Shown: positions 54,026 to 63,461, counted from the first letter of the stretch. The stretch: DNA of 64,000 nucleotides from Aciduliprofundum sp. MAR08-339 (GCF_000327505.1 NC_019942.1:930001-994000); one strand, 5' to 3'. The notes: a model not told the origin generated them from the letters alone. Numbers and translations are program-made.

Positions 54026-55507
54026 ATGACGAGGGTAATTATAATTGGTGCGGGTATCGTAGGAATGAGCATAGCACGTGAACTGAGTCAGTATGAACTG
54101 GATATAGTTGTAATTGAGAAAAACTCCGATGTGGGATGGGGTATAAGCAAGGCAAATACGGCCCTGATCCATGGGGGTTACGATGATGACCCTGAGAGGT
54201 ATCCCGTGCGTGCAAGATTGTGCGTACGGGGAAATGAAATATGGCACAGGTGGGTAGAAGAACTTCAGATTCCCCATGTGTGGAATGGGGCGCTTGTGAT
54301 TGCAAGCAGTGAAGAGGAGAGGAGAGAGCTTGGTGTTCTTCTCAGGAGGGGTGAGATTAACGGAGTTGAGGGAATGAAGATCATTGAGGATGAGATTTTC
54401 ACCATGGAGCGAAATTTGAATGAGAATGCCTTGGCGGCTCTATGGATTCCCAGTGTGGGGCAGATTGCTCCGATACCTGCAGTTATAGCCCTTGCAGAGA
54501 ATTCCGTTGATAATGGAGTGAAAATAATGCTCGATACTGAGGTCAAAGGCATAGGAATTGAAAATGGATGCGTGAGTGGTGTGGAAACAAATAAGGGATT
54601 TGTGGAGGGAGACATCATAATAAACGCCGCTGGACTTTACGCCGATGAAATATCTAGGATGGCCGGTGTGGATTATTTCACAATTCATCCTCGAAAGGGT
54701 GAGTACTGGCTATTTGATGATTCTGCAGGTCCAAAACCAAAGCATGTGCTCTTTCCAGCACCCACAAAAAAGAGCAAGGGAGTGGTGGTCACAACCGAGA
54801 TCTCGGGGCATCTCATGATAGGACCCAACGCACATGATTTATCTCCCGAGGAAAAGGAGGATTTGAGCAATACAAGGGAGGGTCTGGAGGAGGTTTGGGA
54901 AAAGGCGAGAAAAATCTGGCCGAGATTACCTCCAAGGAGCAAGGTGATACGCACCTTTGCTGGCCTAAGGCCTGAGACTGAAGGGGCTGATTTCATAATA
55001 AGGAGCGAGGAGGTGCGTGGTTTCATAAATGTGGCGGGAATACGCTCTCCAGGGCTAACAGCCGCACCTGCCATAGCCAGGGAGGTCTCTGAGATACTTG
55101 AAGGAGATCTGGACATATCGCTTGTGAGAAAGAAGAAGTGGAACCCACATCGCAGGGAGATAACGCATTTCTTCATGATGAACGATGAGGGCATATCTTT
55201 AAAAATAAGGGAGAATGCGGCCTATGGTAGAATAATCTGCAAGTGCAACAAGGTGAGTGAAGGAGACATTCTTGAAGCCATTGGGAGAATGAAAAAAATA
55301 GGTGTGCAGGTTCCCAGCGTGGATTCTGTTAAGTTCAGAACTAAGGCGACAACGGGCACATGCCAAGGTGGATTTTGCAGGCCCAAGATTGTGGAAATTC
55401 TTTCCAGGGAGTACAATGTGCCCATGTGGGATGTAACTCTAAAGGGTAAGGGGACAGAGATAGCGGTTGGAGACGTTAAGGTGCTTCGCAGGGGGGCGAG
55501 AGCATGA
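54026..55507 (+). CDS. FAD-dependent glycerol-3-phosphate dehydrogenase-like subunit (GlpA type)
   Basis: About 493 aa. Oxidises glycerol 3-phosphate to dihydroxyacetone phosphate. N-terminal FAD motif IIIGAGIVGMSIARELSQ, KANTALIHGGYD, NAAGLYADEISRMAG, GLRPETEG. The C-terminal extension has CKCNKVSEGDI..CQGGFCRPKI, a BFD-like [2Fe-2S] domain as in anaerobic GlpA. The ATG at 54026 follows GGTGAG. It overlaps the GlpB-like gene by 4 nt. A role with the glycerol kinase at 47368 is likely. Confidence 0.88.
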   Translation: MTRVIIIGAGIVGMSIARELSQYELDIVVIEKNSDVGWGISKANTALIHGGYDDDPERYPVRARLCVRGNEIWHRWVEELQIPHVWNGALVIASSEEERRELGVLLRRGEINGVEGMKIIEDEIFTMERNLNENALAALWIPSVGQIAPIPAVIALAENSVDNGVKIMLDTEVKGIGIENGCVSGVETNKGFVEGDIIINAAGLYADEISRMAGVDYFTIHPRKGEYWLFDDSAGPKPKHVLFPAPTKKSKGVVVTTEISGHLMIGPNAHDLSPEEKEDLSNTREGLEEVWEKARKIWPRLPPRSKVIRTFAGLRPETEGADFIIRSEEVRGFINVAGIRSPGLTAAPAIAREVSEILEGDLDISLVRKKKWNPHRREITHFFMMNDEGISLKIRENAAYGRIICKCNKVSEGDILEAIGRMKKIGVQVPSVDSVKFRTKATTGTCQGGFCRPKIVEILSREYNVPMWDVTLKGKGTEIAVGDVKVLRRGARA

Positions 55508-56736
55508 AATACGATCTTGTTATTGTGGGGGGTGGCCCTGCTGGGCTATCTGCGGGTATAAGGGCAAGTGAGGATGGATTGAAGGTCTTGATTCTGGAGG
55601 AGAGGGAGTACCTTGGAGGTATACTTCCCCAGTGTGTGCACCCTGGATTTGGATTGCACTATTTCAGGGAGGATCTCACAGGTCCAGAATTTGCCCACAG
55701 GCTCGTTGAAAAAATAAAGAATTTGAATGTTGATTTCATTCTTGAATCCACAGTTTTGGATATCTCTGTGGATGGAAAATTTAAGGTGGTGAAGTTTGTT
55801 TCTCCACGGGGACTGGAATATGTGCAGACACACGCCATAATTTACGCTGCTGGAGCAAGGGAGAGGCACAGATTTGAGGTTGGAATTTACGGAGATCGTG
55901 TGGCAGGGGTATTCACTGCAGGAGAGGCTCAGACCTTAATGGATATTTACGGAATTATGCCGGGAAGGGATGTTGTTATAGTCGGTTCCGGAGATGTTGG
56001 GCTGATCATGGCCAGAAGATTTGCCCTTGAAGGGGCCAGGGTTGGGGCGGTGATTGAACCGATGCCCTATCCAGGTGGTCTTGCAAGAAATGTTGTGCAG
56101 TGCTTGGAGGATTTCAACATACCCCTCTATCTATCCCACAGGGTTCTTGAGATCAGGGGTAGGAAAAGGGTTGAGTATGTCAAGGTTGCACGGGTTGATG
56201 AAGGGTTGAAGCCGATAGAGGGTACGGAGTTTGATATTCCCTGCGATACTGTTGTGATTTCTGCAGGACTTGTACCCCGTACAAAATTGCTGAAGAAAAT
56301 GGGGATCAGGATGGATCCATTTAGTGGTGGTCCGGTGGTTGATGGAAATTTGGAGACAACCGTGCCGGGTGTTTTTGTTGCAGGTAATGCCCTTATGATA
56401 AATGACCTTGTGGATTACGTGGTTGAGCAGGGTGAACTGGCCGCTCAATCTGCGGTAAAATACATAAATGGTGGAGTTAAGAAGGAGAGAAAAATACCGA
56501 TTATTCCAGGAAATAATGTGCGTTTTGCAGTTCCACATTACGTCCTTCCGGGGGAAGATTTAATATTATATGCGCGTGTTAAGAGACCCGTTGAAGATTC
56601 ACTTCTTGTGATAAAGGAAATCGGACTTCGCAGAAGATATCCCGTTCTAAAACCCTCTGAGATGGTCAGAATCAAACTTTCCGGTGTGGATGTTGGGGAC
56701 GATGTTAAGGGTCTTACTCTGGAGGTGCAGGAATGA
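55504..56736 (+). CDS. FAD/NAD-dependent oxidoreductase (GlpB-like partner)
   Basis: 410 aa, pyridine-nucleotide-disulfide oxidoreductase fold: DLVIVGGGPAGLSAGIRASEDG at the N-terminus, YAAGARERHR, VVIVGSGDVGLIMARRFALEGA (second nucleotide site), and GVFVAGNALMI (FAD). It lies between the GlpA-like and DUF1667 genes. This is the same trio as in anaerobic bacterial glycerol operons such as Thermotoga, where it forms a complex that hands electrons on. Exact electron acceptor unknown. Confidence 0.85.
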   Translation: MKYDLVIVGGGPAGLSAGIRASEDGLKVLILEEREYLGGILPQCVHPGFGLHYFREDLTGPEFAHRLVEKIKNLNVDFILESTVLDISVDGKFKVVKFVSPRGLEYVQTHAIIYAAGARERHRFEVGIYGDRVAGVFTAGEAQTLMDIYGIMPGRDVVIVGSGDVGLIMARRFALEGARVGAVIEPMPYPGGLARNVVQCLEDFNIPLYLSHRVLEIRGRKRVEYVKVARVDEGLKPIEGTEFDIPCDTVVISAGLVPRTKLLKKMGIRMDPFSGGPVVDGNLETTVPGVFVAGNALMINDLVDYVVEQGELAAQSAVKYINGGVKKERKIPIIPGNNVRFAVPHYVLPGEDLILYARVKRPVEDSLLVIKEIGLRRRYPVLKPSEMVRIKLSGVDVGDDVKGLTLEVQE

Positions 56737-57098
56737 AGAAACTCTACAAATTTACCTGCATAGTTTGTCCCCTTGGATGCTATATTGAAGCGGAGGTGGA
56801 TGGACAAAATGTGCGTGTTAGGGGCTGCCGTTGTGCCCGTGGTGAGAATTGGGCTAAGCAGGAAATTCTTGAACCAAAACGTGTCGTTATGAGTGTTGTG
56901 AGGGTGAAAAATGGAAGATATCCTGTGGTTTCGGTTAAAACTGACGCACCTGTGCCTAAGGAGAAAATAGAGGATGTGATGTACTACATTGCCAATGTGG
57001 AGATTTCCGCTCCCGTGAGGATAGGAGATGTTCTTGCTGAGAACATGTTGGGTCTCGGAGTAAATTTAGTTGCCACAAGGAGTGTAGAAGAGAAGTAA
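56733..57098 (+). CDS. DUF1667 cysteine-rich subunit
   Basis: 121 aa. CIVCPLGC near residue 9 and GCRCARGENWAKQE near 30 give a Cys set likely to bind a metal or an iron-sulfur cluster. DUF1667 proteins follow GlpA and GlpB homologues in many anaerobes and are probably the third subunit of the dehydrogenase. Overlaps the preceding gene by 4 nt. Confidence 0.85.
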   Translation: MKKLYKFTCIVCPLGCYIEAEVDGQNVRVRGCRCARGENWAKQEILEPKRVVMSVVRVKNGRYPVVSVKTDAPVPKEKIEDVMYYIANVEISAPVRIGDVLAENMLGLGVNLVATRSVEEK

Positions 57099-57133
57099 TT
57101 ATACATTAAATCCATATACCCCCGGTGAGGAAT

Positions 57134-58987
57134 ATGAGATGGAAAGAAGATTCGTTCACGAGGTTTTCATATCTGCAGGATGTGAGCATAACCAGGGATG
57201 GAACCCTTGTTGCCTATGTTCTTAGAAAGGCGAATATGAAGGAAAATAAGTACGAAAACACAGTGGTTATAGAGACTCTTTTGGAAGGTGGGCGGAAGTA
57301 CGTGGAAGATGCCACAATGCCCAAATTCTCCCCGGATGGAAAGAAGATGCTCTACCTCCGCGTAGATGAGGATAAGAAGAAAAGCGATCTCTACCTCCTT
57401 GACCTTGATAGTATGACATCAAAAAGGCTCATTGAGGCAAAGAACATAGTGGGCGTTGACTGGCACCGAGAATCAAGAAAAATTTTGATTCTCTATTCAA
57501 AGAAGTTGGAGGATGAGGACCTGTACTATGATGACTCAATTCCCGTATGGTTCAACGGAAAGGGATTCAGAGACGGCGAGAAGAATGTTATTCAGATATA
57601 CGACACCGAGGGAGAGGTGGCAATTGAAGAATTTGAAGACAGGTATGTGGAAAACGCCATGTGGTTCGGAGATGAAATAATATACACAGTTTCTCGCCGT
57701 GAAAATCCGTTCAAGTCATTTGATATCATCGCGTATAGGGGTAAGAAGAAAAAGATTTTTGAAAACGTGTCCTTTCATCCTGTGGCCACCAACGGAAAGC
57801 AGATTCTCATGCTTGGAAAGAGAAAGATGGACCACATTTCAGAGCACTCATACCTTCTCATATACGATGGGAAGGAAGTGAGAGAGATAACATCCAGGTA
57901 CGGGCTTGAGAACTTCTCAGGTAAACTGGATTCTTCCGGAAATGTGTATGCACTCACAGCAGATGCGGGAAGCGTTGTGCTTGAGAAGTTTGAAAATGGA
58001 GAGAGGGAAAGAATAGTGGGCAGTGGTTGGTACGTTTACTCCTTTGATGTGAGTGATGATGGTAAGATTGCCATCTTGATGATGAGTGATACAAGATTGG
58101 GTGAGTTGTACATTTATGATGGAAAGTTGAAAAAATACACATCCTACAATGACGAGATCCTCAAAAAATTAAGGCCCAGAAAGCATGTGCACTTCACCTA
58201 TGAGAGTTTTGACGGCAAGAAACTTGATGGGTGGTACATAAAGCCCAGGGGTGCTGGAAAGAGGAAGATGCCTGCCATACTTTTTGTGCATGGCGGTCCC
58301 AAGGGTATGTACGGGTATTATTTCCATTACAACGCGCAACTGATGGCGGATCGGGGCTTCTATGTGATCTTTACAAATCCCCGTGGCTCAACCGGTTACT
58401 CTGAGGATTTTGCCCTTGAGGTTCTGAATCGTACGGGTCTTGAGGACTTTCAGGACATACTTGCAGGCCTTGACTGGGTTATTGAGCATGAGAGTATCGA
58501 TGAGGGTAAGGTGGGTATAACGGGCATAAGTTATGGAGGGTATATGACAAACTGGGCTGTGACGCAGAGCGATAGATTCAAGGCGGCCATAAGTGAGAAT
58601 GGAATCTCCTACTGGCTGAGCTCCTACGCATTTTCGGACATAGGTCTGTGGTTTGATAGGGAAGTGATAGGCGAAGACCCGCTCAGCAACGATAATTACA
58701 GAAAACTGAGTCCTCTATTCTATGCGGAATCTGTGAATACTCCAATTTTGCTCATTCACAGTCTTGAGGACTACAGATGCCCCCTGGATCAGAGTCTTAT
58801 GTTCTACCATGTGCTGAAGTCTCTGGGGAAGGAAGCCTACATTGTTATATTCAAGCAAGGTGAGCATGGGCACAGTGTTCGGGGCAAGCCCAGGCACAGG
58901 TTGAAGAGGTACAGGATTTTTGTGGATTTCTTTGTTAAAAAGATAAAGGAAGAAAAGGAATTCAAAATAGAGCCGCTCCTGAAGTAA
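57134..58987 (+). CDS. S9-family acylaminoacyl/prolyl oligopeptidase
   Basis: About 617 aa. N-terminal beta-propeller of WD40/TolB-like blades (ISITRDGTLVAYVLRK; PKFSPDGKKMLYLR; VDWHRESRKI), then an alpha/beta-hydrolase from about residue 355. Catalytic Ser in GISYGGYMTNW, Asp in HSLEDYRCPL, His in GEHGHSV. Cytoplasmic trimming of peptides. The ATG at 57134 follows GGTGAGG; GTG at 57125 lies upstream of it. No signal peptide. Confidence 0.9.
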   Translation: MRWKEDSFTRFSYLQDVSITRDGTLVAYVLRKANMKENKYENTVVIETLLEGGRKYVEDATMPKFSPDGKKMLYLRVDEDKKKSDLYLLDLDSMTSKRLIEAKNIVGVDWHRESRKILILYSKKLEDEDLYYDDSIPVWFNGKGFRDGEKNVIQIYDTEGEVAIEEFEDRYVENAMWFGDEIIYTVSRRENPFKSFDIIAYRGKKKKIFENVSFHPVATNGKQILMLGKRKMDHISEHSYLLIYDGKEVREITSRYGLENFSGKLDSSGNVYALTADAGSVVLEKFENGERERIVGSGWYVYSFDVSDDGKIAILMMSDTRLGELYIYDGKLKKYTSYNDEILKKLRPRKHVHFTYESFDGKKLDGWYIKPRGAGKRKMPAILFVHGGPKGMYGYYFHYNAQLMADRGFYVIFTNPRGSTGYSEDFALEVLNRTGLEDFQDILAGLDWVIEHESIDEGKVGITGISYGGYMTNWAVTQSDRFKAAISENGISYWLSSYAFSDIGLWFDREVIGEDPLSNDNYRKLSPLFYAESVNTPILLIHSLEDYRCPLDQSLMFYHVLKSLGKEAYIVIFKQGEHGHSVRGKPRHRLKRYRIFVDFFVKKIKEEKEFKIEPLLK

Positions 58988-58996
58988 AGCTTATAT

Positions 58997-59018
58997 CCCC
59001 TTTCTTTTTTCCTTTTTC
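58997..59018 (+). terminator. Pyrimidine/T-rich terminator after the S9 peptidase
   Basis: C4, T3, C, T6, CC, T5 with few purines lies between the S9 stop and the next ATG. The TATATCC box A of the next gene (58986-58996) immediately precedes it, so the same stretch could serve both roles. Confidence 0.4.
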
Positions 59019-59019
59019 T

Positions 59020-59259
59020 ATGATATTCGTGATGTTTGCCACCGCCGCGCCGGAGCGATTTGCGGATTTATTTCATCTTGTGAGAAATGCGAAGGTTCCA
59101 GACGGGATAAAAATTCTAGAGAAACTTGAGGTTTTTGGAAAGCCCGATGTTGTGGTGGTGTTTGAAGCACCAAATGAGGAACTTGCAGCAAAATTTATTG
59201 AGCAGTTTGGAAGGGTTAGCACGGTAACCACCCATCTTGCCATGAAGGTGGTTAAATGA
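59020..59259 (+). CDS. Small ferredoxin-fold (Lrp-ligand/GYD-like) protein
   Basis: 79 aa. FVMFATAAPERFADLFHLVRNAKVPDGIKILEKLEVFGKPDVVVVFEAPNEELAAKFIEQFGRV gives a beta-alpha-beta-beta-alpha-beta order, like the GYD and Lrp ligand-binding domains that form dimers. No DNA-binding part. Function unknown. The YjbQ gene overlaps by 4 nt, so the two are coupled. Leaderless start, box A TTATATCC at about 58990. Confidence 0.65.
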   Translation: MIFVMFATAAPERFADLFHLVRNAKVPDGIKILEKLEVFGKPDVVVVFEAPNEELAAKFIEQFGRVSTVTTHLAMKVVK

Positions 59260-59672
59260 ATTACTACGAGGAAATCGGGTTGACTACGGCAGGCGAGGTG
59301 GATATAATAGACATAACCCCAATGGTACAATCCATAGTTGACAGATCAGGAATAAGGAACGGAATGGCGCTGGTTTTTGTGATAGGATCCACAGGAGCGG
59401 TAACAACCATCGAGTACGAACCGGGGCTAAAAAAGGATCTACCCGCCGCACTTGAAAGGTTATTTCCCAAGAGTATTCCCTATGAGCATGAAAAAACATG
59501 GCACGATGGAAATGGCCACTCTCATATACGTGCCTCTTTTCTAAAACCCGATCTGTGCGTGCCCATAGTTGATGGAACCCTTGTACTTGGCACATGGCAG
59601 CAGATTGTATTTGTTGAACTTGATGTTAAAGAGAGAAAAAGGCGCGTAGCTGTGCAGGTTATGGGCGATTAG
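59256..59672 (+). CDS. YjbQ/UPF0047-family protein
   Basis: 138 aa. Seen: ALVFVIGSTGAVTTIEYEPGLKKDLPAALERLFP, HDGNGHSHIRASFL (metal His set) and GTLVLGTWQQIVFVELD. The family is annotated as a secondary thiamine-phosphate synthase-like activity in E. coli; its real role in archaea is open. Translationally coupled to the small dimer-fold protein. The 3' end overlaps the convergent HTH gene by 14 bp. Confidence 0.85.
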   Translation: MNYYEEIGLTTAGEVDIIDITPMVQSIVDRSGIRNGMALVFVIGSTGAVTTIEYEPGLKKDLPAALERLFPKSIPYEHEKTWHDGNGHSHIRASFLKPDLCVPIVDGTLVLGTWQQIVFVELDVKERKRRVAVQVMGD

Positions 59673-60207
59673 CCTTTACTATTTTTCTCACTTCCTCTAT
59701 ATCTCTCTCATCAATTTTCAGGAGTATTAGAAGGAGGGTTAATTTCCTCAAGATTCCCCAATCAACATCCTTCTCCAATTTTTCGATATCTTCTATTGAG
59801 AGTTCATCAAGACGCACAAGAAAGTCAAAAAGAGCATCCAGATCCGTAACTTCGTAGCCAATGGAGTGAAGGGTCTCTGCAAGTATTTCAACCCTTTTCT
59901 TGTTCATCTTCTTTATTGCCTCATCCTTCACGTAACTCTCTGGGGCAAGAAATATCGTTCTGGCGGTCCTTCCGTAGATCTTCTCTGGAACGTTATGAAT
60001 CCTGCGCTCGCCTGTAACTTTCACAAATCCAGCCCTTTCCAGTTTTTTAATGTGTCTGAAAATTGTGGATACATCCTTATTGAGAATGGATGCAAGTTCG
60101 GATATGGTCATATCGCGGAAGCGCAGGAGCCGTAGAATCTTGGTCCTTGTGTCTTCAATTATTATTTTGATCTTCTCTGGATCGTCGACAATCTCAATTT
60201 CTTTCAT
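59659..60207 (-). CDS. ArsR-like winged-helix regulator
   Basis: 182 aa. N-terminal winged helix: DTRTKILRLLRFRDMTISELASILNKDVSTIFRHIKKLERAGFVKVTGER. A helical C-terminal half (about 105-182) has no recognised ligand motif. Metal-binding cysteines are absent, so this is not a classical metal sensor. Genes upstream (truA) and this gene form a leftward pair with 6 nt between. Target unknown. Confidence 0.82.
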   Translation of the reverse strand: MKEIEIVDDPEKIKIIIEDTRTKILRLLRFRDMTISELASILNKDVSTIFRHIKKLERAGFVKVTGERRIHNVPEKIYGRTARTIFLAPESYVKDEAIKKMNKKRVEILAETLHSIGYEVTDLDALFDFLVRLDELSIEDIEKLEKDVDWGILRKLTLLLILLKIDERDIEEVRKIVKANRP

Positions 60208-60213
60208 TGTTTG

Positions 60214-60966
60214 TTAAATAAAATTAAACGATTTATAGTTTTCCCCGCCCAAATACAAGTAAACCATACCTGCAAGGTAGTTTATCACCATCTTCTCTCT
60301 GAGTCTTCTGGAAAATCCTATGTGCTCGAATGGGAATGGATATCTCACATCCATAAGTACAAGTGGCTCTGGAGGTGCAATTCCAAAATTCATTCTTTTT
60401 TCAAATATTTCCTCTCCGAACTCCATACCAGAGGCGTATTTCACCATGGCTGCCACCAAGCGCCTTATGAGATTCCACAGATAGTTTCGTGCGAAGAAAT
60501 CGATGTATATCATATTTCCCTCCTTTTTCACACTTATTTTATCAATCCTTACCACCGTGTTTTTCCTTGCCCTTGTGAAGTTTTTGAAATCGTGCTCACC
60601 TTCAAACATCCTGGCAGCATACTTTAATTTCTTCAAATCGTAGTTGAAATCAAAAAGATGGTATCTGTACCACCTTTTCTCTGCATGGCGGGGGTTTAGG
60701 TTATGAAGGGAAAATGAATGAAAGTAGATTCTATCCAGATTTGAGTTGAGTATTCCGATTACTTTTCTGGGCTCCATATTCGTGTGGATGAGAATCACAT
60801 TCCCCAGGGCACTCACTCCCCTATCCGTTCGCGATGCACTCTTCAGATCCTCGGCTATGCCATTTTCCCTGAGCACCCTTAAAATCTCACCCTCCACAGT
60901 GGGTACATCTGGCTGCCTCTGGTACCCGTAGAATTTTGTTCCATCGTACGCGAATTTGAGAAGCAT
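60214..60966 (-). CDS. truA: tRNA pseudouridine synthase A
   Basis: 250 aa. Modifies uridines of the anticodon arm (positions 38-40). Seen: FAYDGTKFYGYQRQPDVPTVEGEIL, SASRTDRGVSALGNV with the catalytic Asp, YRYHLFD, FEGEHDFKNFTRAR and RNYLWNLIRRLV. The frame is open upstream to 61161, but similarity starts here. The ATG at 60966 lies 22-26 nt from the box A at 60984-60993. The HTH gene follows downstream. Confidence 0.92.
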   Translation of the reverse strand: MLLKFAYDGTKFYGYQRQPDVPTVEGEILRVLRENGIAEDLKSASRTDRGVSALGNVILIHTNMEPRKVIGILNSNLDRIYFHSFSLHNLNPRHAEKRWYRYHLFDFNYDLKKLKYAARMFEGEHDFKNFTRARKNTVVRIDKISVKKEGNMIYIDFFARNYLWNLIRRLVAAMVKYASGMEFGEEIFEKRMNFGIAPPEPLVLMDVRYPFPFEHIGFSRRLREKMVINYLAGMVYLYLGGENYKSFNFI

Positions 60967-60983
60967 ATACGCATATCGACACA

Positions 60984-60993
60984 TTTTTAATAA
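60984..60993. promoter_or_regulatory. Shared bidirectional TATA-like element (truA and HIT genes)
   Basis: TTTTTAATAA lies 18-29 nt from both the truA ATG (60966, minus) and the HIT ATG (61013, plus), with no second A/T-rich box in the 46-bp gap. One element appears to serve both directions, so both genes would be leaderless. Confidence 0.45.
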
Positions 60994-61012
60994 TCCTTTT
61001 CCATTACTCCAT

Positions 61013-61516
61013 ATGGAAAGACTGTGGGCCCCATGGCGGATAGAGTATGTGCGTATGGAAAAAATGGAAGGGTGCATATTTTGCAAGTTTCCCAGGGATA
61101 ACAGGGATGAGGAAAATCTCATTTTGTATCGTGGTAAATATGCGTTCATAATAATGAACAACTATCCCTACAACCCTGGCCATGTTATGGTTGCTCCCTA
61201 CAGGCATGTGGGGAATCTTGAAGATTTGAGTGACGAGGAAGTTTTGGAGATGCATCACCTAACCTCTCTGGCAATAAGGGCGATAAAAAATGCGATGAAC
61301 CCGGGAGGATTCAACATTGGAATAAACATAGGGCGCGTGGCAGGTGCTGGTATTGAGGGGCATGTGCATGTGCATATTGTGCCAAGATGGAATGGCGATA
61401 CCAATTTCATGCCCGTGCTCGCGGACACAAAGGTGATCGTACAGGGAATAAGGGAAAATTACAGTGAGTTGAGGAAGGAGTTGGAAAAAATCATCTCTTC
61501 TTCAGAACGGCCGTGA
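61013..61516 (+). CDS. HIT-family hydrolase
   Basis: 167 aa. Nucleotide hydrolase or transferase of the HIT superfamily (Ap4A-phosphorylase/Fhit-like). Seen: MERLWAPWRIEYV, CIFCKFP near residue 21 (metal-binding Cys pair), NNYPYNPGHVMVAPYRHV, and the HIT motif GHVHVHIVPRW. The ATG at 61013 is leaderless. The ORF extends 57 nt further upstream only through the shared promoter. The 3' end overlaps the YhbY gene by 26 bp. Confidence 0.9.
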   Translation: MERLWAPWRIEYVRMEKMEGCIFCKFPRDNRDEENLILYRGKYAFIIMNNYPYNPGHVMVAPYRHVGNLEDLSDEEVLEMHHLTSLAIRAIKNAMNPGGFNIGINIGRVAGAGIEGHVHVHIVPRWNGDTNFMPVLADTKVIVQGIRENYSELRKELEKIISSSERP

Positions 61517-61712
61517 AGCCACGGATCTCCAAGATATCTGCGTTGGACCTCTCTGCAAGATTTTTTATTTTCTCCCTGAAGTTATCCCTGTCTGCGTTTT
61601 GAAGGAATTTTATCTTTATTATCTTTCTCTTTTTTAGTTGCGCTTTTATTTCATTGATAACTCCTTCTGTTATACCATCTTTTCCTATCTGCACGGTGGC
61701 CTTTATCTCCAT
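61491..61712 (-). CDS. CRS1-YhbY domain RNA-binding protein
   Basis: 73 aa. Small basic RNA-binding protein of the YhbY type: IKATVQIGKDGITEGVINEIKAQLKKRKIIKIKFLQ and a late ADILEIRGFTAVLKK. It probably binds ribosomal RNA. The ATG at 61712 follows GGGGTGAAT; GTG at 61718 is an alternative. Convergent overlap with the HIT gene. Confidence 0.82.
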   Translation of the reverse strand: MEIKATVQIGKDGITEGVINEIKAQLKKRKIIKIKFLQNADRDNFREKIKNLAERSNADILEIRGFTAVLKKR

Positions 61713-61782
61713 ATTCACCCCAATGGTTGCTTGGTTAAAAATGTTGCCACAATTTTTTTATTACACATAACCATGGTGAATT

Positions 61783-63432
61783 ATGCGAGAGATTAGAGCC
61801 CCTAGAGGCACTAAATTGAATGCAAAATCGTGGCAGACGGAGGCACCTCTTCGCCTTTTGATGAACAATCTTGATCCCGAAGTTGCAAAGGACCCTGCGC
61901 ATCTCATAGTGTATGGTGGCACGGGCAGAGCTGCTAGGAGCTGGGAGGCTTTTGACGCGATTGTGCGCACACTGAAAGAGATGGAGACCGATGAGACGCT
62001 CCTTGTGCAGAGCGGCAAACCCGTGGCGGTGTTCAAGACGCATGAATGGGCACCGAGAGTGCTTATTGCTAATTCCAACCTGGTGCCCAAATGGGCCAAC
62101 TGGGAGTACTTCCGCGAATTGGAAGAAAGGGGATTGATAATGTATGGGCAGATGACCGCTGGCTCATGGATCTATATCGGTACACAGGGCATACTTCAGG
62201 GAACATATGAAACGCTCTACGCAGTGGCTCGCAAGGAATACGGACAGCATGACCTGACAGGCAAATGGGTTCTTTCCTCTGGACTTGGAGAAATGGGCGG
62301 AGCGCAGCCACTGGCAATCACCATGAACAATGGTGTGGGCATAATCGTTGAGGTGAATAAGTGGGCTATTGACCGCCGCCTCAACGGAGGATATCTGGAC
62401 ACATGGACCGATGACCTTGACGAAGCCCTCAAGATGAAGGATGAAGCTTTGAAGGAGGGAAAACCCCTGAGTATAGGATTGCTGGGTAATGCCGCGGAGA
62501 TATACCCCGAGCTTATGCGCAGAGGCATTGTACCGGATGTTGTCACAGATCAGACGGCGGCTCATGATCCTCTTAACGGGTATATCCCCGCTGGGTACTC
62601 TGTGGAGGAGGCCGCCGAACTCAGGGAAAATGATCCCGAGAAGTACCTTGAGGAGGTTCAGAAATCTTTGAGAAAGCATGTTCCCGCGATGATATGGTTC
62701 AAGGAGCATGGGGCCAAGGTGTTTGATTATGGAAACAATATAAGGGCTCAGGCAAAGGAGGCAGGAGTGGAGGATGCCTTTAAGATTCCTGGCTATGTGC
62801 CCGAGTACATTCGTCCTCTATTCTCTGAGGGCTCGGGACCATTCCGCTGGGTGGCTCTAAGCGGAAATCCTGATGATATATTTGAGACGGATAACGCAAT
62901 TCGCAAGTTGTTCCCTGATAACAAGCATGTGATACAGTGGCTTGACAAGGCGGAGGAGCATGTGAAATGGCAGGGTCTTCCAGCTAGGATTCTCTGGCTG
63001 AATTACGGCGAGAGAGAGAAGGCAGGACTCGCATTTAACGAGCTTGTGCGTGAGGGTGTTGTGGATGCACCCATTGCAATTGGCAGAGATCATCATGATA
63101 CAGGTAGCGTTGCCTCTCCATACAGGGAGACGGAGAGAATGAAGGATGGAAGCGATGCCATCGCTGACTGGCCAATCCTGAATGCGATGCTCAATGTTGC
63201 CTCAGGTGCCACATGGGTATCGTTCCACCATGGCGGTGGTGTGGGAATTGGCTATTCCCTCCACGCTGGTATGGTCATCGTGGCGGACGGAACCAAACTC
63301 GCTGAGCAAAAGTTATCAAGAGTGCTCAACAACGATCCTGGGCTGGGTGTGGTCCGCCATGCAGACGCTGGCTATGAGATAGCGATACGCACCGCCAAGG
63401 AGAAGGGAATCTGGATGCCAATGCTCGAGTGA
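61783..63432 (+). CDS. hutU: Urocanate hydratase
   Basis: 549 aa. Converts urocanate to imidazolonepropionate in histidine breakdown. Seen: [62 protein letters not shown] (NAD-binding), [16 protein letters not shown] and [25 protein letters not shown]. The length is normal. No other hut gene is in the window. The ATG follows GGTGAA. A T-run follows the stop. Confidence 0.93.
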   Translation: MREIRAPRGTKLNAKSWQTEAPLRLLMNNLDPEVAKDPAHLIVYGGTGRAARSWEAFDAIVRTLKEMETDETLLVQSGKPVAVFKTHEWAPRVLIANSNLVPKWANWEYFRELEERGLIMYGQMTAGSWIYIGTQGILQGTYETLYAVARKEYGQHDLTGKWVLSSGLGEMGGAQPLAITMNNGVGIIVEVNKWAIDRRLNGGYLDTWTDDLDEALKMKDEALKEGKPLSIGLLGNAAEIYPELMRRGIVPDVVTDQTAAHDPLNGYIPAGYSVEEAAELRENDPEKYLEEVQKSLRKHVPAMIWFKEHGAKVFDYGNNIRAQAKEAGVEDAFKIPGYVPEYIRPLFSEGSGPFRWVALSGNPDDIFETDNAIRKLFPDNKHVIQWLDKAEEHVKWQGLPARILWLNYGEREKAGLAFNELVREGVVDAPIAIGRDHHDTGSVASPYRETERMKDGSDAIADWPILNAMLNVASGATWVSFHHGGGVGIGYSLHAGMVIVADGTKLAEQKLSRVLNNDPGLGVVRHADAGYEIAIRTAKEKGIWMPMLE

Positions 63433-63442
63433 TTTCCACAAT

Positions 63443-63452
63443 GTTAATATAA
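63443..63452 (+). promoter_or_regulatory. TATA-like box of the last gene
   Basis: GTTAATATAA, centred about 25 nt before the ATG at 63473; leaderless start expected. Confidence 0.5.
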
Positions 63453-63461
63453 CCTAAACTC

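Noticed and set aside
60967-61161. 65-residue extension of TruA
   Set aside because: It runs antisense through the HIT gene start and the shared promoter; family similarity starts at 60966.
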